DNA of 64,000 nt from Calonectria ilicicola (taxonomy: Eukaryota; Ascomycota; Sordariomycetes; Hypocreales; Nectriaceae): NCBI GenBank assembly GCA_020809705.1, contig CP085827.1:868001-932000 (forward strand). Direction: 5' to 3'. The notes under the pieces were generated by a model. It was not told the origin of the DNA and searched no databases. It saw only the letters and a list, made by a program, of their open reading frames with translations. Below are positions 54,701 through 64,000 of the stretch, piece by piece. Position 1 is the stretch's first letter, and every line of letters starts with the position of its first letter. Both the position numbers and the translations under genes were made by a program.

Positions 54701-56152
54701 ATGCATCACCTTCCGCGAGAGATCATCGACAAGACCGTCTCCAACTTTGTAGAAACCGTCTTTCAGCCCTATTTCCCGTACTCAAACGAATGGGGCGTCG
54801 ATGATTTCTGTTGGGATGTCCTCGTTCGAGGCGGTGGGCCACGTCTCGCCAAAGGCCAGCCTGTGCCTTACCGACTAGAGCTCGATCACGAATCGCTCTT
54901 CAACTTGCGCTTGGTCTCGCGCAGTTGGCACGCAGGCGCAACAGCATTGTTGGAAAGGCATCACTGGTGGATGGTCAACTTCGACTCTGACGCGTCCCTT
55001 CAAAAAAGTGTGGCGTGTTACGATGCGCTTCATCCCACCTCCATACATCCCGCTCGAAGGCTAAAGGTGCCGCCCATCTGGAGCACTGCCCAATCTGAGA
55101 GGCGCTATCAGCAAAACGCCACTCAGGAATTGGATGAGCGGGCGCACAGAGACCGTCTGTTCCGCCAATTATTCGACAGCCTTGATGGCGTCGAAGCATT
55201 CAGCCTGTCGCTCCCTGCCGCTTCATCCTGCCGCAATGCAGCCATCAACATCAACGAGTGTTACGACATCAAGGCACTCCGAGAGACAGCCGCCACTATT
55301 CAATACTGCCTCCAAACAAACGCCTTTGCCCATCTAACAGATCTCCGACTGGAAGTCCCCAGCACCTATGACGTAGGACAAATGACGAGCAGTTTGAGTG
55401 ATGAAGCGCGAGGCCATCTCAAGCATCTTTATATTAAAATCCTGGATGCCACGGGATGCGCTGGAAACCATCAATTCTTGCAGTGGTCGGACCTGGAGGA
55501 TCACGATTACAATGGCGTCACCGATTACTATCCTTCGCGGGGCGTCTATGGTTATCCAGTCAGCAACCGGCAATGGGAGTATCCCAACAGAAAGCACCAG
55601 CACACCATTTGGGACCTGGTCTCCTCGTGTCCAAACCTAGAGTCTCTAGGCATTGATTGCACCCATTACTTAGATCTGGATCAGCTGCACTGGGAAAAGT
55701 CGCCCACGTCCAAGGGTCTGCGCGTACTCCATTTAAGCCGGGTATACATTAGAGCTTCGACTTTCATTGCGCTCTGCCGCCCCACCGCCGATAACGAGCC
55801 ATCTCGGCTGCAACGTCTCAACCTCAAAGACGTCAAAATGTACGGAGACGGGGGAAACTGGGGCGACATATTCTCTTTCCTGTTGCACGAATGCCAGGAT
55901 CTTGAATTTGCCAAGTTTTGGCTTTTAACTTACTTCACCGACCATGTGCACAATGTCTACCCCGCGGCATCTGAAGACGGCGACTTGTTAAGATCCTACG
56001 CCAATGAAGACAGAGTCCCACTCCGTCAATTGGTCCAGCGACTTGTCCACAAGGCTGGCGGTTTACGACACTGCACCGAGCCGATGAGAGAAATGGCAGA
56101 GGAGATGGACGTTAGAGACGACGACAATGATTTCTTTTTCACGGCATATTAA
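54701..56152 (+). CDS. F-box-like protein
   Basis: A 483-aa intronless protein. The N-terminus (MHHLPREIIDKTVSNFV, then SLFNLRLVSRSWHAGATALL at about 68-87) is a divergent F-box interrupted by a Trp/Gly-rich insertion. The remainder has spaced LRR-like lines (AHLTDLRLEVPS, HLKHLYIKILDATG, CPNLESLGIDCTH, LRVLHLSRVYIRAS, RLQRLNLKDVKMYGDG), and an acidic C-terminus (DVRDDDNDFFF). It is likely an SCF adaptor of a lineage-expanded fungal family; no substrate is known. Codon usage is GC-biased like the other F-box gene. Confidence 0.78.
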   Translation: MHHLPREIIDKTVSNFVETVFQPYFPYSNEWGVDDFCWDVLVRGGGPRLAKGQPVPYRLELDHESLFNLRLVSRSWHAGATALLERHHWWMVNFDSDASLQKSVACYDALHPTSIHPARRLKVPPIWSTAQSERRYQQNATQELDERAHRDRLFRQLFDSLDGVEAFSLSLPAASSCRNAAININECYDIKALRETAATIQYCLQTNAFAHLTDLRLEVPSTYDVGQMTSSLSDEARGHLKHLYIKILDATGCAGNHQFLQWSDLEDHDYNGVTDYYPSRGVYGYPVSNRQWEYPNRKHQHTIWDLVSSCPNLESLGIDCTHYLDLDQLHWEKSPTSKGLRVLHLSRVYIRASTFIALCRPTADNEPSRLQRLNLKDVKMYGDGGNWGDIFSFLLHECQDLEFAKFWLLTYFTDHVHNVYPAASEDGDLLRSYANEDRVPLRQLVQRLVHKAGGLRHCTEPMREMAEEMDVRDDDNDFFFTAY

Positions 56153-57102
56153 GCGATTTGCCATCTTGGGCGTTTCGTTATTTTAATACACGGCATCGGC
56201 AAGTGTCGCGCCATACAGCATTTCGAAGACATGTTTTTTTTTACTAAGTAAGCTTTGGATGTCGAGACGGGAGGATGAAGACGGAAGTCATGTATATCTC
56301 TGTTTCAACCCATGAATTAATTATCTTATAATATCTCGCCAATGTGGTACGCCTAGATATTTGCGCAATCTTTTTTCTTTTACCGTGCAAGAGAATAGAG
56401 GGTTCAAGCTCACAACCAAGAACGACGAACTGGGTCTATTAGGCGCGTTGGGCAGCAAGACTACTTCCGACAACCCTTGCATAGCAAAACAATTCAGCCC
56501 GGTGTCTGTTTGCCTTGTTCTGTCAGCAATCCGCCTAACCATTCAGGCTATTCACAGTGGCTTGTATCAGCCGCATGTGCTCACATGGTTCGCCGGACTT
56601 AAAAATCGCATTTGATGAAAAGCGCGGCTGCGCATTTCGTGACCCCGCCAGAAAGAGTGCTCGCCCAAAATCATACAAAACGTACGACATCGCCCTTGTA
56701 TGACAAGATCAACTTTTCTCTCTTTCACACTCGACAAACCCTATATCAGACACCATATATTCCCATCTATGATCCTAAGCTTCATTTACATCGTGACTAC
56801 AATTGCTAGTCTTGCTTCTCAAGCTATCATGTTAGTATACTCCGTGCTGGCAATTACGATTGCCCCGAGAATGCTAATATGAGACTTCTCTCAGACAAAC
56901 TGAAAGTGTTCAGGATGTACTAGTCTTACCATATTCTAGTCAAGGGTTCCTTTTGCACACCAACAGACGACAGCCACACTTTTTGAATCCAGCACATGGC
57001 CTTTGTCTTGATTTAGACATTCAGTTCATTCCTCTGTCCAGGAGTGTGCATAAGTCTATACTGGATCACTCCGGTCTTCATCTTACTAAGGACTCACTGG
57101 CA
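56153..57102. other. 0.95 kb intergenic region
   Basis: AT-rich, with a 60-codon hydrophobic ORF at 56700-56882 that lacks other support. No RNA gene is seen. Confidence 0.4.
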
Positions 57103-57576
57103 ATGGCTCCTCCCACTGCATATTATTGTGCATCAGATTTTCAAACCTCGGGGTTTCATACGCCAGGTTCTTGCACCGCCAATTCTCACGCTACAAGTTG
57201 TTGCACACTGAATTCCCAAACCTCAGACTATCGCGCACCAGATTCTAGCATCATTCATTCTTCTACCACGAGTTGTCATATACTAGGTTCTCATACCTCT
57301 AATTGTTCAACATCGGATTCCCAAAGCATGCATTATTATGCATCAGGTTCTCAAAGGCCGGACTCGCCCCCATTGGAGTATCATCATTCGCTGGACCCTA
57401 TTTTCATGGACCCTTATATTATGGACCCTGGCCAGATCACGGACTCTCATGCAATGGACCAAGTTGCAATGGACCTTTCCTTTTCCGCAGGAGATCATAG
57501 TCAGCCCATTGGCACTCCGGATCATAGACGACCGTCTACAGTTAAGGATTACCTTCTTGACATAGTGAGTGCTTGA
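57103..57576 (+). CDS. Hypothetical Ser/Cys-rich decamer-repeat protein
   Basis: A 157-codon ORF from the first ATG (the frame is open back to 56953 without ATG). I do not recognise a family. The N-terminal half consists of degenerate 10-residue units with a pattern of Cys or Tyr, three variable residues, Gly/Asp/Asn, Ser, x, Thr, Ser (for example CCTLNSQTSD, CHILGSHTSN, CSTSDSQSMH). The second half has repeated short units built on MDP or MDQ (DPIFMDPYIMDP). It has no signal peptide or membrane segment. It could be a real low-complexity protein, part of a multi-exon gene, or a non-coding repeat array that happens to be open. Confidence 0.35.
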   Translation: MAPPTAYYCASDFQTSGFHTPGSCTANSHATSCCTLNSQTSDYRAPDSSIIHSSTTSCHILGSHTSNCSTSDSQSMHYYASGSQRPDSPPLEYHHSLDPIFMDPYIMDPGQITDSHAMDQVAMDLSFSAGDHSQPIGTPDHRRPSTVKDYLLDIVSA

Positions 57577-58761
57577 GCTCTTACCTTATGGGAATCACGA
57601 ACGCGTATTGCACAATCTATGGCCTCGACTCAATAGCCAAACCCTTAGGATCATAGTCCTATGACAACGAAGAACCACGAGGCTCCTCCTGGACATTTTT
57701 GGCCACCACTGTTTTCTTCGATAATCACGAAGTCTTTTCTTGTGGGGTCATTCAGGTTCAGCAGCCTTCCAAACAGTTCTTGTCCTGATGAGTCCTCTTA
57801 CTGGGAAATAAATCTACCCAAAGGAGCATTCTTATTCTATCTGGAAAGATTCCGGTCTTCAGGACCCTCTTAACTCCCTGGTTGATTTTCTATCTATCGG
57901 CACGAAAATGCTTTGGGCAAGACTACCTGGACAACCGCATCGTTTTTCACTATCACTCGCGACAAATATCTGGACCAACAACTCTTCATCCAGTAGTGAA
58001 GAGGTAACGTCACCAGACCTATCATGCCAGTATGTTACGACTATCAGCAGCAAGTCTAAATTTATCTAATATACTTGGACAAAGAACTTGTATTACCGAT
58101 GTACTATCCTATTTTTCGATATTTCTTTTCTAGAGGTACAACAGAACTCTAGGTTGAAGATTCCATATCTTCGCCCCCATAAGATTTCTTGGTGTAGTCA
58201 TCTCACCAGAAGAGAAATAAGGCAATGAGAGGCAAAAAGGTTTTTATATCATCAGAGTGCATACATTAAGTGTGTTTGCATTTGTTGCCTACTTGGTAAC
58301 ATGAAAGTTCATAATGACTGCCTAGACTCCAAGGCCACTTCTATGGTGCTCTGGGTTCCGATCCCAGGCCGTCTGGGTTGCATATGGCGCATGCAAATAT
58401 CTTCCATCGCCTTTTTCTTCCCTTTTAGCCAATTAGGGTAACTCAATCGCCAAAATATTGCCTAGAGCCCACCGCAAATGATCTTGATGGTATGCCAATG
58501 CCACCTTCCTAGTTTCCAAAAACTTTGGCGTCAATATATCTAACATAAATTGAAAAGAAGAGTGGTGCCATTGATCATTGCGCCGTGAATATCAAGTCTG
58601 TCATTGGACCATTTGTTTCAACCAGATCAATATTTATTGGCCATTGGGAAATTAAAGCGTTGCAAGAGGAGGAATTCGATACACTATACGACATTATGCA
58701 TTCATTCTAACACGAGTATTAATACAGCCATCAGCGATAATTGCCGACAGTCAGAAGAGCC
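57577..58761. other. 1.2 kb intergenic region
   Basis: AT-rich. No gene is supported; short ORFs at about 57661-58053 have no family resemblance. Confidence 0.4.
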
Positions 58762-59708
58762 ATGACCAAGAATCGGGAAAGGGCAGTGCCGGCAGGAACG
58801 AGAACCAGGATTGGTCTCCTGGGTTTGTTTTTACCTGCTTCGTCCCTTCAACGTATATCTGCTGACTGGGTTAGGGTCGGAACCAGTGATTACACGCAGG
58901 CTCTTGTTGAAAATCTTGGTGATAATCCTGCAGCGGATAGTATAAACACAGGAAGGGATAGCGACAAGATATTTGCATGTCCCTATTACAAGAATGATCC
59001 AAAGGGGTTCAGAGGCATCAAAGGCTTCAGACCATGTGTTGGGCCCGGCTTTACGACCATCTCCAGGCTCAAGTCAGTTATTTTCACCTAAAGGAAACGT
59101 TGCGTAATCTTACTAACCATGAATTTAGGGAACACTTGTATCGTAAGCACGCTCCACCCAAGCATAGTTGTGGCCGTTGCCATCTCTCATTCAAAACTGC
59201 ATCCGAGCTTCTGAAACATCAGAGAACTCAGCAAGCCTGCCCAATTAGGTGGGAGAGAAAGCAGAATGGCCAGATGACGACATCCCAAATATCACAGTTA
59301 CGGTCAAAGAAACGAAATGATTCTATCTTGACAGAGGAAGATAAATGGGCTTCTATATATCGCATTCTGTTTTCAGAGAATGATGTCACCAGCATTCCAT
59401 CTCCATGTAAGCCCCTTTCAATCCAGGTCTTACCCAGAGAGCCAATAGAGCTAACGCTCACAAAAATCACAGACTATCTCAATGCAGATGATTCTGACTC
59501 CTCCGGTGATAAAGACCTCTCTCAACGTGCCTATGAAGACTTTCTCGAACAAGATCCTCCCATGGATCTAGCAGAGGAATTTAAGCGAGACATTCGGCAA
59601 GCACTATCACTCTCAAGGGACAAGGTTGCGCAGGAAGAAGAGATTTGCCGAATCGCCTGGAGACTACCTATTCTAACCCTTCAACGGTATACTGCAATGG
59701 TTACTTGA
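58762..59708 (+). CDS. C2H2-type zinc-finger protein
   Basis: Two exons, 58762-59072 and 59129-59708 (296 aa), joined by a 56-nt intron with a CTAAC branch. The junction reads TTISRLK then EHLYRKHAPP. The protein has the fungal tandem atypical finger: FACPYYKNDP with a later Cys (RPCVGPGF) and EHLYRKH, then HSCGRCHLSFKTASELLKHQ and a closing Cys. An acidic linker (DDSDSSGDKD) and a helical, charged C-terminus follow. Such proteins occur in many copies in Pezizomycotina and often sit near NLR/HET genes; the function is unknown, presumably nuclear. The ATG at 58762 is the first in frame. Confidence 0.85.
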
Positions 59709-59919
59709 CAATATATGGATTTACCAAATGCCAATGGGTTATGATTCTTTTTCTTTTCTAGGGAGGGGGGTCTTTTTTATTGTTAAAAATGGGTAGAGGG
59801 AACACCTTGGCGTGCACCGTCCCAGTCGGAGCTTATAAGTCCAGTGAATTTATACGGTATTCTTTGTGTATCTAGATCCAAGCAGAAATTTCTGCAATGC
59901 AAGACAAGTCAACAATTTT

Positions 59920-61521
59920 CTAATCTGATTTCTTCTCATCTTCGACTGGTCGATAGACGAAATAGTCGAACTTTGCCGACTTCACTCCTCCGTTCAAATC
60001 TGAGCAAGCCATGCCTACAAATGCACCAGTGAAATTGCCATTTGCCCCACGACCTCCACATTCGTCCGAAAGCAATGATGCATCAAAGATTGGCCCAAGT
60101 TTCTTGGTTTCAGTTTCCCCATCAATAGCATAATAAAACTGAAGTTCTCGGCCACGGATTGTTAGAGCAAGCTTTACCTTTCCTGTGCTGGGTAGGTGGG
60201 CTGATTCCACAAAAGGGGTTTTCAAGCTTCCAGCAGGATAAGATTCCTCAGAACTCATGATGGATAAGATGCGCTGACCATCTGAATCTGCAGTTATGGT
60301 GAGGTAAAAGAAGTTGAACCGGCTATAGTATGCCGTCAGACCAGCAAACTCCCGTGGATTAGTTGGCGAAAAGTCAACCGTAGTCTCAGCATCATATGAG
60401 AAGTGTGTCTGGCGACGAGCCACAAGTGCCTGCTCAAACCATGACCCTATAGCCTCGCGGCCAAAGAGAGTAAGCTGCTTTCCGGTTGAAAAGATACGTT
60501 CGGGCTCTGGCGTTCGAAGCCACTGGAAATCAATGGGGAGCCCTACATCAAATGTGTAACGCTTTTCTTCCCAGTAGTCGGCCTCGTTTGGTGTACCGGG
60601 AACTTCAACCTGGAGCGAGGGTACAGGCCCGTTCTTGACATAAAGCCAGTCCTCGTCCCAGTATGCCTCTTGAATAGCAGTCTCTCGACCAAGCACGCTT
60701 CGTCGATGTTTAGTCGTTGGGCGACTTGTCAAATGCACCAAGTAGGTTTTGCCTTCTGGCGTCTCAACCATATCACCATGTCCTGCGCGCTGTAAAATAG
60801 AATCGGGCGCATCTCTTGCACTCAATATGTGTTTCTGTGGGTGCAGCTCATACGGACCCCAGATGTCACGAGAACGAGCCAGCGTGCAAGCATGGTTGTA
60901 CGAGGTGCCTCCTTCGGCGGTCAACAAATAATACCATCCGTTCCGTTTGTATATATGCGGTCCTTCTGTGATCCCGAGCTCGGTTCCATCGAAAATCTTC
61001 CGTTGTGGTCCGATCAGCTTTCCAGCTACGGGGTCAAACTCCTGTAGCACAATACCACAAAAGTGAGGTGGGTAGCGATGGTCTCTAAGCTGGTTCACAA
61101 ACCACTTACGACCGTCATCATCGTGAAATAATGAGGGATCAATTCCGGAAGAGTTTGCGAAGACGGGATCCGACCATGGCCCTTCAATTGATGGGGCGCT
61201 GGTAATGTAATTATACAGGTCCCAAAAAGTGCCCTCTTTTCTCTTGACGTCCGTGTACACAAGCCAGAACTTTTCGCCGTCGTGCGTGAGGCAAGGGGCC
61301 CAAATTCCTCCGCTGTCGGGGTCTCCTCGCATGTCAAGCAAATTCTTTCGGTTTAGCGGGCGGGTAATCAGTTTCCAGTTGGCCAGATCAGTAGAGTGGT
61401 GGATCTGAACTCCAGGGAACCATTCAAACGTCGACGTAGCAATGTAGTAATCAGACCCGACCCTAACAATCGAGGGGTCTGGGTTGAATCCAGGCAGGAT
61501 CGGGTTGCGTACAAGCGGCAT
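59920..61521 (-). CDS. GH43 beta-xylosidase / alpha-L-arabinofuranosidase
   Basis: A 533-aa intronless GH43 enzyme, probably the GH43_11-like two-domain type. The five-bladed propeller carries the catalytic triad: Asp15 in FNPDPSIVR, pKa-modulator Asp128 in GIDPSLF, and acid Glu186 in TEGPHIYK. The characteristic YIATSTFEWFPGVQIHHS and DLANWKLITRPLNR blocks follow the first Asp. The C-terminal 200 residues form the beta-sandwich that completes the active site (GLTAYYSRFNFFYLTITAD, LQFYYAIDG, FTGAFVGMACSDLNG). There is no signal peptide, so it is intracellular, acting on imported xylo-oligosaccharides. It stands alone without a transporter. Confidence 0.94.
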   Translation of the reverse strand: MPLVRNPILPGFNPDPSIVRVGSDYYIATSTFEWFPGVQIHHSTDLANWKLITRPLNRKNLLDMRGDPDSGGIWAPCLTHDGEKFWLVYTDVKRKEGTFWDLYNYITSAPSIEGPWSDPVFANSSGIDPSLFHDDDGRKWFVNQLRDHRYPPHFCGIVLQEFDPVAGKLIGPQRKIFDGTELGITEGPHIYKRNGWYYLLTAEGGTSYNHACTLARSRDIWGPYELHPQKHILSARDAPDSILQRAGHGDMVETPEGKTYLVHLTSRPTTKHRRSVLGRETAIQEAYWDEDWLYVKNGPVPSLQVEVPGTPNEADYWEEKRYTFDVGLPIDFQWLRTPEPERIFSTGKQLTLFGREAIGSWFEQALVARRQTHFSYDAETTVDFSPTNPREFAGLTAYYSRFNFFYLTITADSDGQRILSIMSSEESYPAGSLKTPFVESAHLPSTGKVKLALTIRGRELQFYYAIDGETETKKLGPIFDASLLSDECGGRGANGNFTGAFVGMACSDLNGGVKSAKFDYFVYRPVEDEKKSD

Positions 61522-62494
61522 TATTGTATTCCGTTGCCCAAAATCGAAGATGGACCCAAAGAACAGTCTGTGAGCGATTTGATCACCTTTTCCAAGTTAT
61601 GATCGCGAGGTGTTTTATCCACATTGAATATTTATATTAGGCATGAAACGAGAATTCTTTGGCCGAGACGTCATGGTCATTCGTTGGGTCATGCGCCCAG
61701 CCAATTCCATCAAAATTGACAAAGCAGGAGAAAGAGGGGAAGTTCCGCGTGCAGCAAAACGCAGATTACTGGTCGTTGATGAATAATATTCGCATCTTCA
61801 CAGACGAATTAACTCCAAGAAACTATGCCATGATACGCTGCTTTTCGAGATGAGTGGGGTGATTCATGATGAGTGCGCGTTGATCACCACCTTGGTTGCA
61901 TTAGCTTGAATGTCTGCGCGGAGTGTCGCTCATACGCCCACTGGTGGGGCTTTCGCGGAATGTCGGCCAAGCGCAACTAATCAATCAGGAGTGGATAGAG
62001 TAAATTATAGTTATTAATGATGGACTTCATTTACATTGATTCGTCGTCCGAGAAAACCAGTGAAAATATACATATCTAATTCAGCAGTTCAACTTGTTCT
62101 AGCTAGTCTTGCCTGGACGTAGAAAGGTTGAAGCGTTTGGCAGTTACTGTCTACAGAAGGATATGCTGATAAAGTCGGCGAGCATGCCGGTTACAACCCT
62201 TTGCTTGATCACTTACACAAGCTTCGCAGAACTTGTGACAAGGGTTTTATTTTAATCAAATAAAAAAACTACGTAGATTTGCCTGTGATTTGACACATCA
62301 AAGTTGGAACGAATCAGCCAAAGCGCTTTCTACGCTTGAATCACAGAGATCAAGAAAATAGAAGGCATGTAGGTGAATGATTCCCCAAAAGCTCAGAGTT
62401 TCATTATTATATAGCACACAGTTTATAACCAGAAAAAAAGTCTACACACCCTCTACCCCAACAAGCCATTCTACCTATTCCTACCACCACGAAG
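61522..62494. other. 1.0 kb intergenic region
   Basis: Promoters of the divergent GH43 and unknown genes. A TATA-like tattatatagc lies at about 62404-62414, some 85 bp before the next start. No other feature is seen. Confidence 0.4.
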
Positions 62495-63073
62495 ATGTCA
62501 TATCGCGACAAGTGTCCACCATTTCGACACGTCAACGAGGTTCTTTCTGATGCTCTGGCCTTTGTAGAGTCAATTCCTCTGATTCCAGAATCCGAAACTG
62601 TGTTCCTTGTCTACTACAAATTAGGAGGGGGAGGGTTTTCCTACTCTTCAGGGCCTGGAGACGACTCGCGATCTAAAGAATATTTTCGAGAGGCCTCTGC
62701 CCGCTTCCCATCCTCCTTTGAGCCAACGCAAGTATTCCAAGGGTTAGCCTTCCTTCAACTAATCAACTGCCTGACCGGGTGCACAAAACTTTGGCTGGAT
62801 TACTCTGGCTCAGTCCTGCGTACTGTTCAATCTCGCGATAAAATGATACTAGACCCAGCGGCCCTTGTTCGAGCGTACAAGTCTCTAAATAGCTTGAAGT
62901 CCATTGACGAGATGAAGTCCTTTCTTCTAGCAGTGCCCCACATTCGTCTCGAGTTTTCCCTATGGTTATTTGATAACAATATTCAGAGGTTCGCCGCAAC
63001 TCAAAGGGACTGGTATAGCTCGGACTATTTCTTGGAAGAATCATTGTTTCCGCGTCCTCAAGGTCGCCAATAA
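62495..63073 (+). CDS. Hypothetical protein
   Basis: A 192-aa intronless ORF with a TATA-like box and a purine-rich leader (ccaccacgaag) before the ATG. I do not recognise a family. It is a soluble mixed alpha/beta composition with a Gly-rich loop (KLGGGGFSYSSGPGDDS, about residues 43-59) and a Trp/Phe-rich end (LEFSLWLFDNNIQRF, RDWYSSDYFLEESLFP). No signal peptide or membrane span is seen. Good codon structure and promoter context suggest a real gene. Confidence 0.55.
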   Translation: MSYRDKCPPFRHVNEVLSDALAFVESIPLIPESETVFLVYYKLGGGGFSYSSGPGDDSRSKEYFREASARFPSSFEPTQVFQGLAFLQLINCLTGCTKLWLDYSGSVLRTVQSRDKMILDPAALVRAYKSLNSLKSIDEMKSFLLAVPHIRLEFSLWLFDNNIQRFAATQRDWYSSDYFLEESLFPRPQGRQ

Positions 63074-64000
63074 CTCGTAACTTGACCTGTAATCAGAGGT
63101 TACTTTTTATAGCAAATCAGTACTGCAGCCTAAACCAAAATTTCAGCCGTATTCATGATCATATCCTCTTAAACTTGGACAAATTATTTGTCATTACTAG
63201 CTCTTCATGGTTGCATCTGCCTTATTTATCCATTCATAGACACATTTACCACGAGCTCTACGCAAATAGCGTACATAATTGAGCATTAAAATTGTTTCAG
63301 TTGACATTGTGGTTGAATGAGATAGTGTGTGTGATGAGCATGACTTGAGATATTTGGGCAATAGTAGATATGTAAAAGCTGATCTACAAATACTAGGGTG
63401 CGACGTTGACGTGAGCAAACTTACAGACAAGCTTCATTAGCCAAATATTAGTTAATTACAAGCCCGATTGAGGACAGGCAGCTCATCTAATCCATTAGTA
63501 TTATCATTTTTGAAATGAAATCATAATTCAGAGCGGATCTCTGCGTAGCCCTAGGCCCCGCTTGACTACGGTCGCATTTACTAAAGGTGGAATCAACGAG
63601 TAGCATAGCGGGTAAATATTTTAGGCTCTGATCTTTTGGAGAGAGCATATCTGTAATTCGAATCGCTTAGATTTTCCTTAAAAGTGAAGTATCGACTAGG
63701 ATACATGCATTGACTCAGAATTATTGCCTCGCGGGCTTTCTTCACGAACAGTAACCACGTGTGAGCAAGTAGCACTTGTGCTAGGCCAAAAAGTCCTCAA
63801 CACCTTCCAGATAATCATTTCTTTCTCTCTTATTAAAGTACATGATAGCCAGTAGGGGGTTTCATCAAGCACATGATAATGTTCACGGCTAGTTTGAGAG
63901 CCGAAGTGATTATTAGTCGTGTAACTATTTGACAAGGAGTAAGTAGAATGCATCTTAGATAGTCAATGCGGATAAAAGCTCACTGCACGCCATCGATCTC
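63074..64000. other. Right-end intergenic region
   Basis: AT-rich with short unsupported ORFs. Nothing is recognised up to the window edge. Confidence 0.4.

Overview
This 64 kb window is nuclear DNA from a filamentous ascomycete (Pezizomycotina). The evidence is: short GT-AG introns of 44-77 nt with CTRAY-type branch sites, intron-bearing tRNA genes, three Zn2Cys6 transcription factors, a HET-domain protein, a SLATT protein, a nucleoside-phosphorylase/ankyrin protein, F-box proteins and plant cell-wall enzymes. The sequence alone does not fix the genus. Most gene models here were rebuilt by hand, joining exons at splice sites and checking reading phase.

Layout. 0.6-11.5 kb: GH13 alpha-glucosidase (+), HET protein (-), five-exon sulfite-oxidase-type molybdenum-cofactor enzyme (+), 2,3-dihydroxybenzoate decarboxylase-like amidohydrolase (+), tRNA-Arg(TCG) with a 17-nt intron (-), NmrA-like reductase (-). 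12.4-29.3 kb: tRNA-Ser(GCT) with a 13-nt intron (-), Zn2Cys6 factor 1 (-), glutamine-synthetase-like ligase (-), aldehyde dehydrogenase (-), SDR (+), Zn2Cys6 factor 2 (-) and a choline/GABA-type APC permease (+). 30.7-34.9 kb: SLATT two-TM protein (+) and PNP-ankyrin protein (-). 35.9-45.5 kb: membrane-anchored GH127-type beta-L-arabinofuranosidase with two C-terminal carbohydrate-binding modules (-), an inverted repeat near 39.7 kb, a Cys-rich zinc-finger-like protein (-), an AIG1/FAR-17a-like membrane hydrolase (+) and a PL4 rhamnogalacturonan lyase (+). 46.9-50.6 kb: Zn2Cys6 factor 3 (-) and a TauD/TfdA dioxygenase (-). 51.4-64 kb: two divergent F-box-like genes, a Ser/Cys-rich repeat ORF, a C2H2 protein (+), GH43 beta-xylosidase (-) and an unknown 192-aa protein (+).

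How genes may work together. The most interesting block is 13-29 kb: importer, class-I GS-like gamma-glutamyl ligase, aldehyde dehydrogenase, SDR and two zinc-cluster regulators. This gene set resembles a fungal counterpart of bacterial gamma-glutamyl-amine (Puu-like) catabolism. That is inference, and an amine oxidase and a gamma-glutamyl hydrolase are not seen. Two members (factor 1 and the GS-like gene) each need a single-nucleotide frame correction, so either they are decaying or the assembly has indels. GH127, PL4 and GH43 enzymes fit attack on arabinan, rhamnogalacturonan-I and xylan. HET, SLATT and PNP-ankyrin proteins are typical of rapidly evolving fungal self/non-self and immunity-like repertoires.
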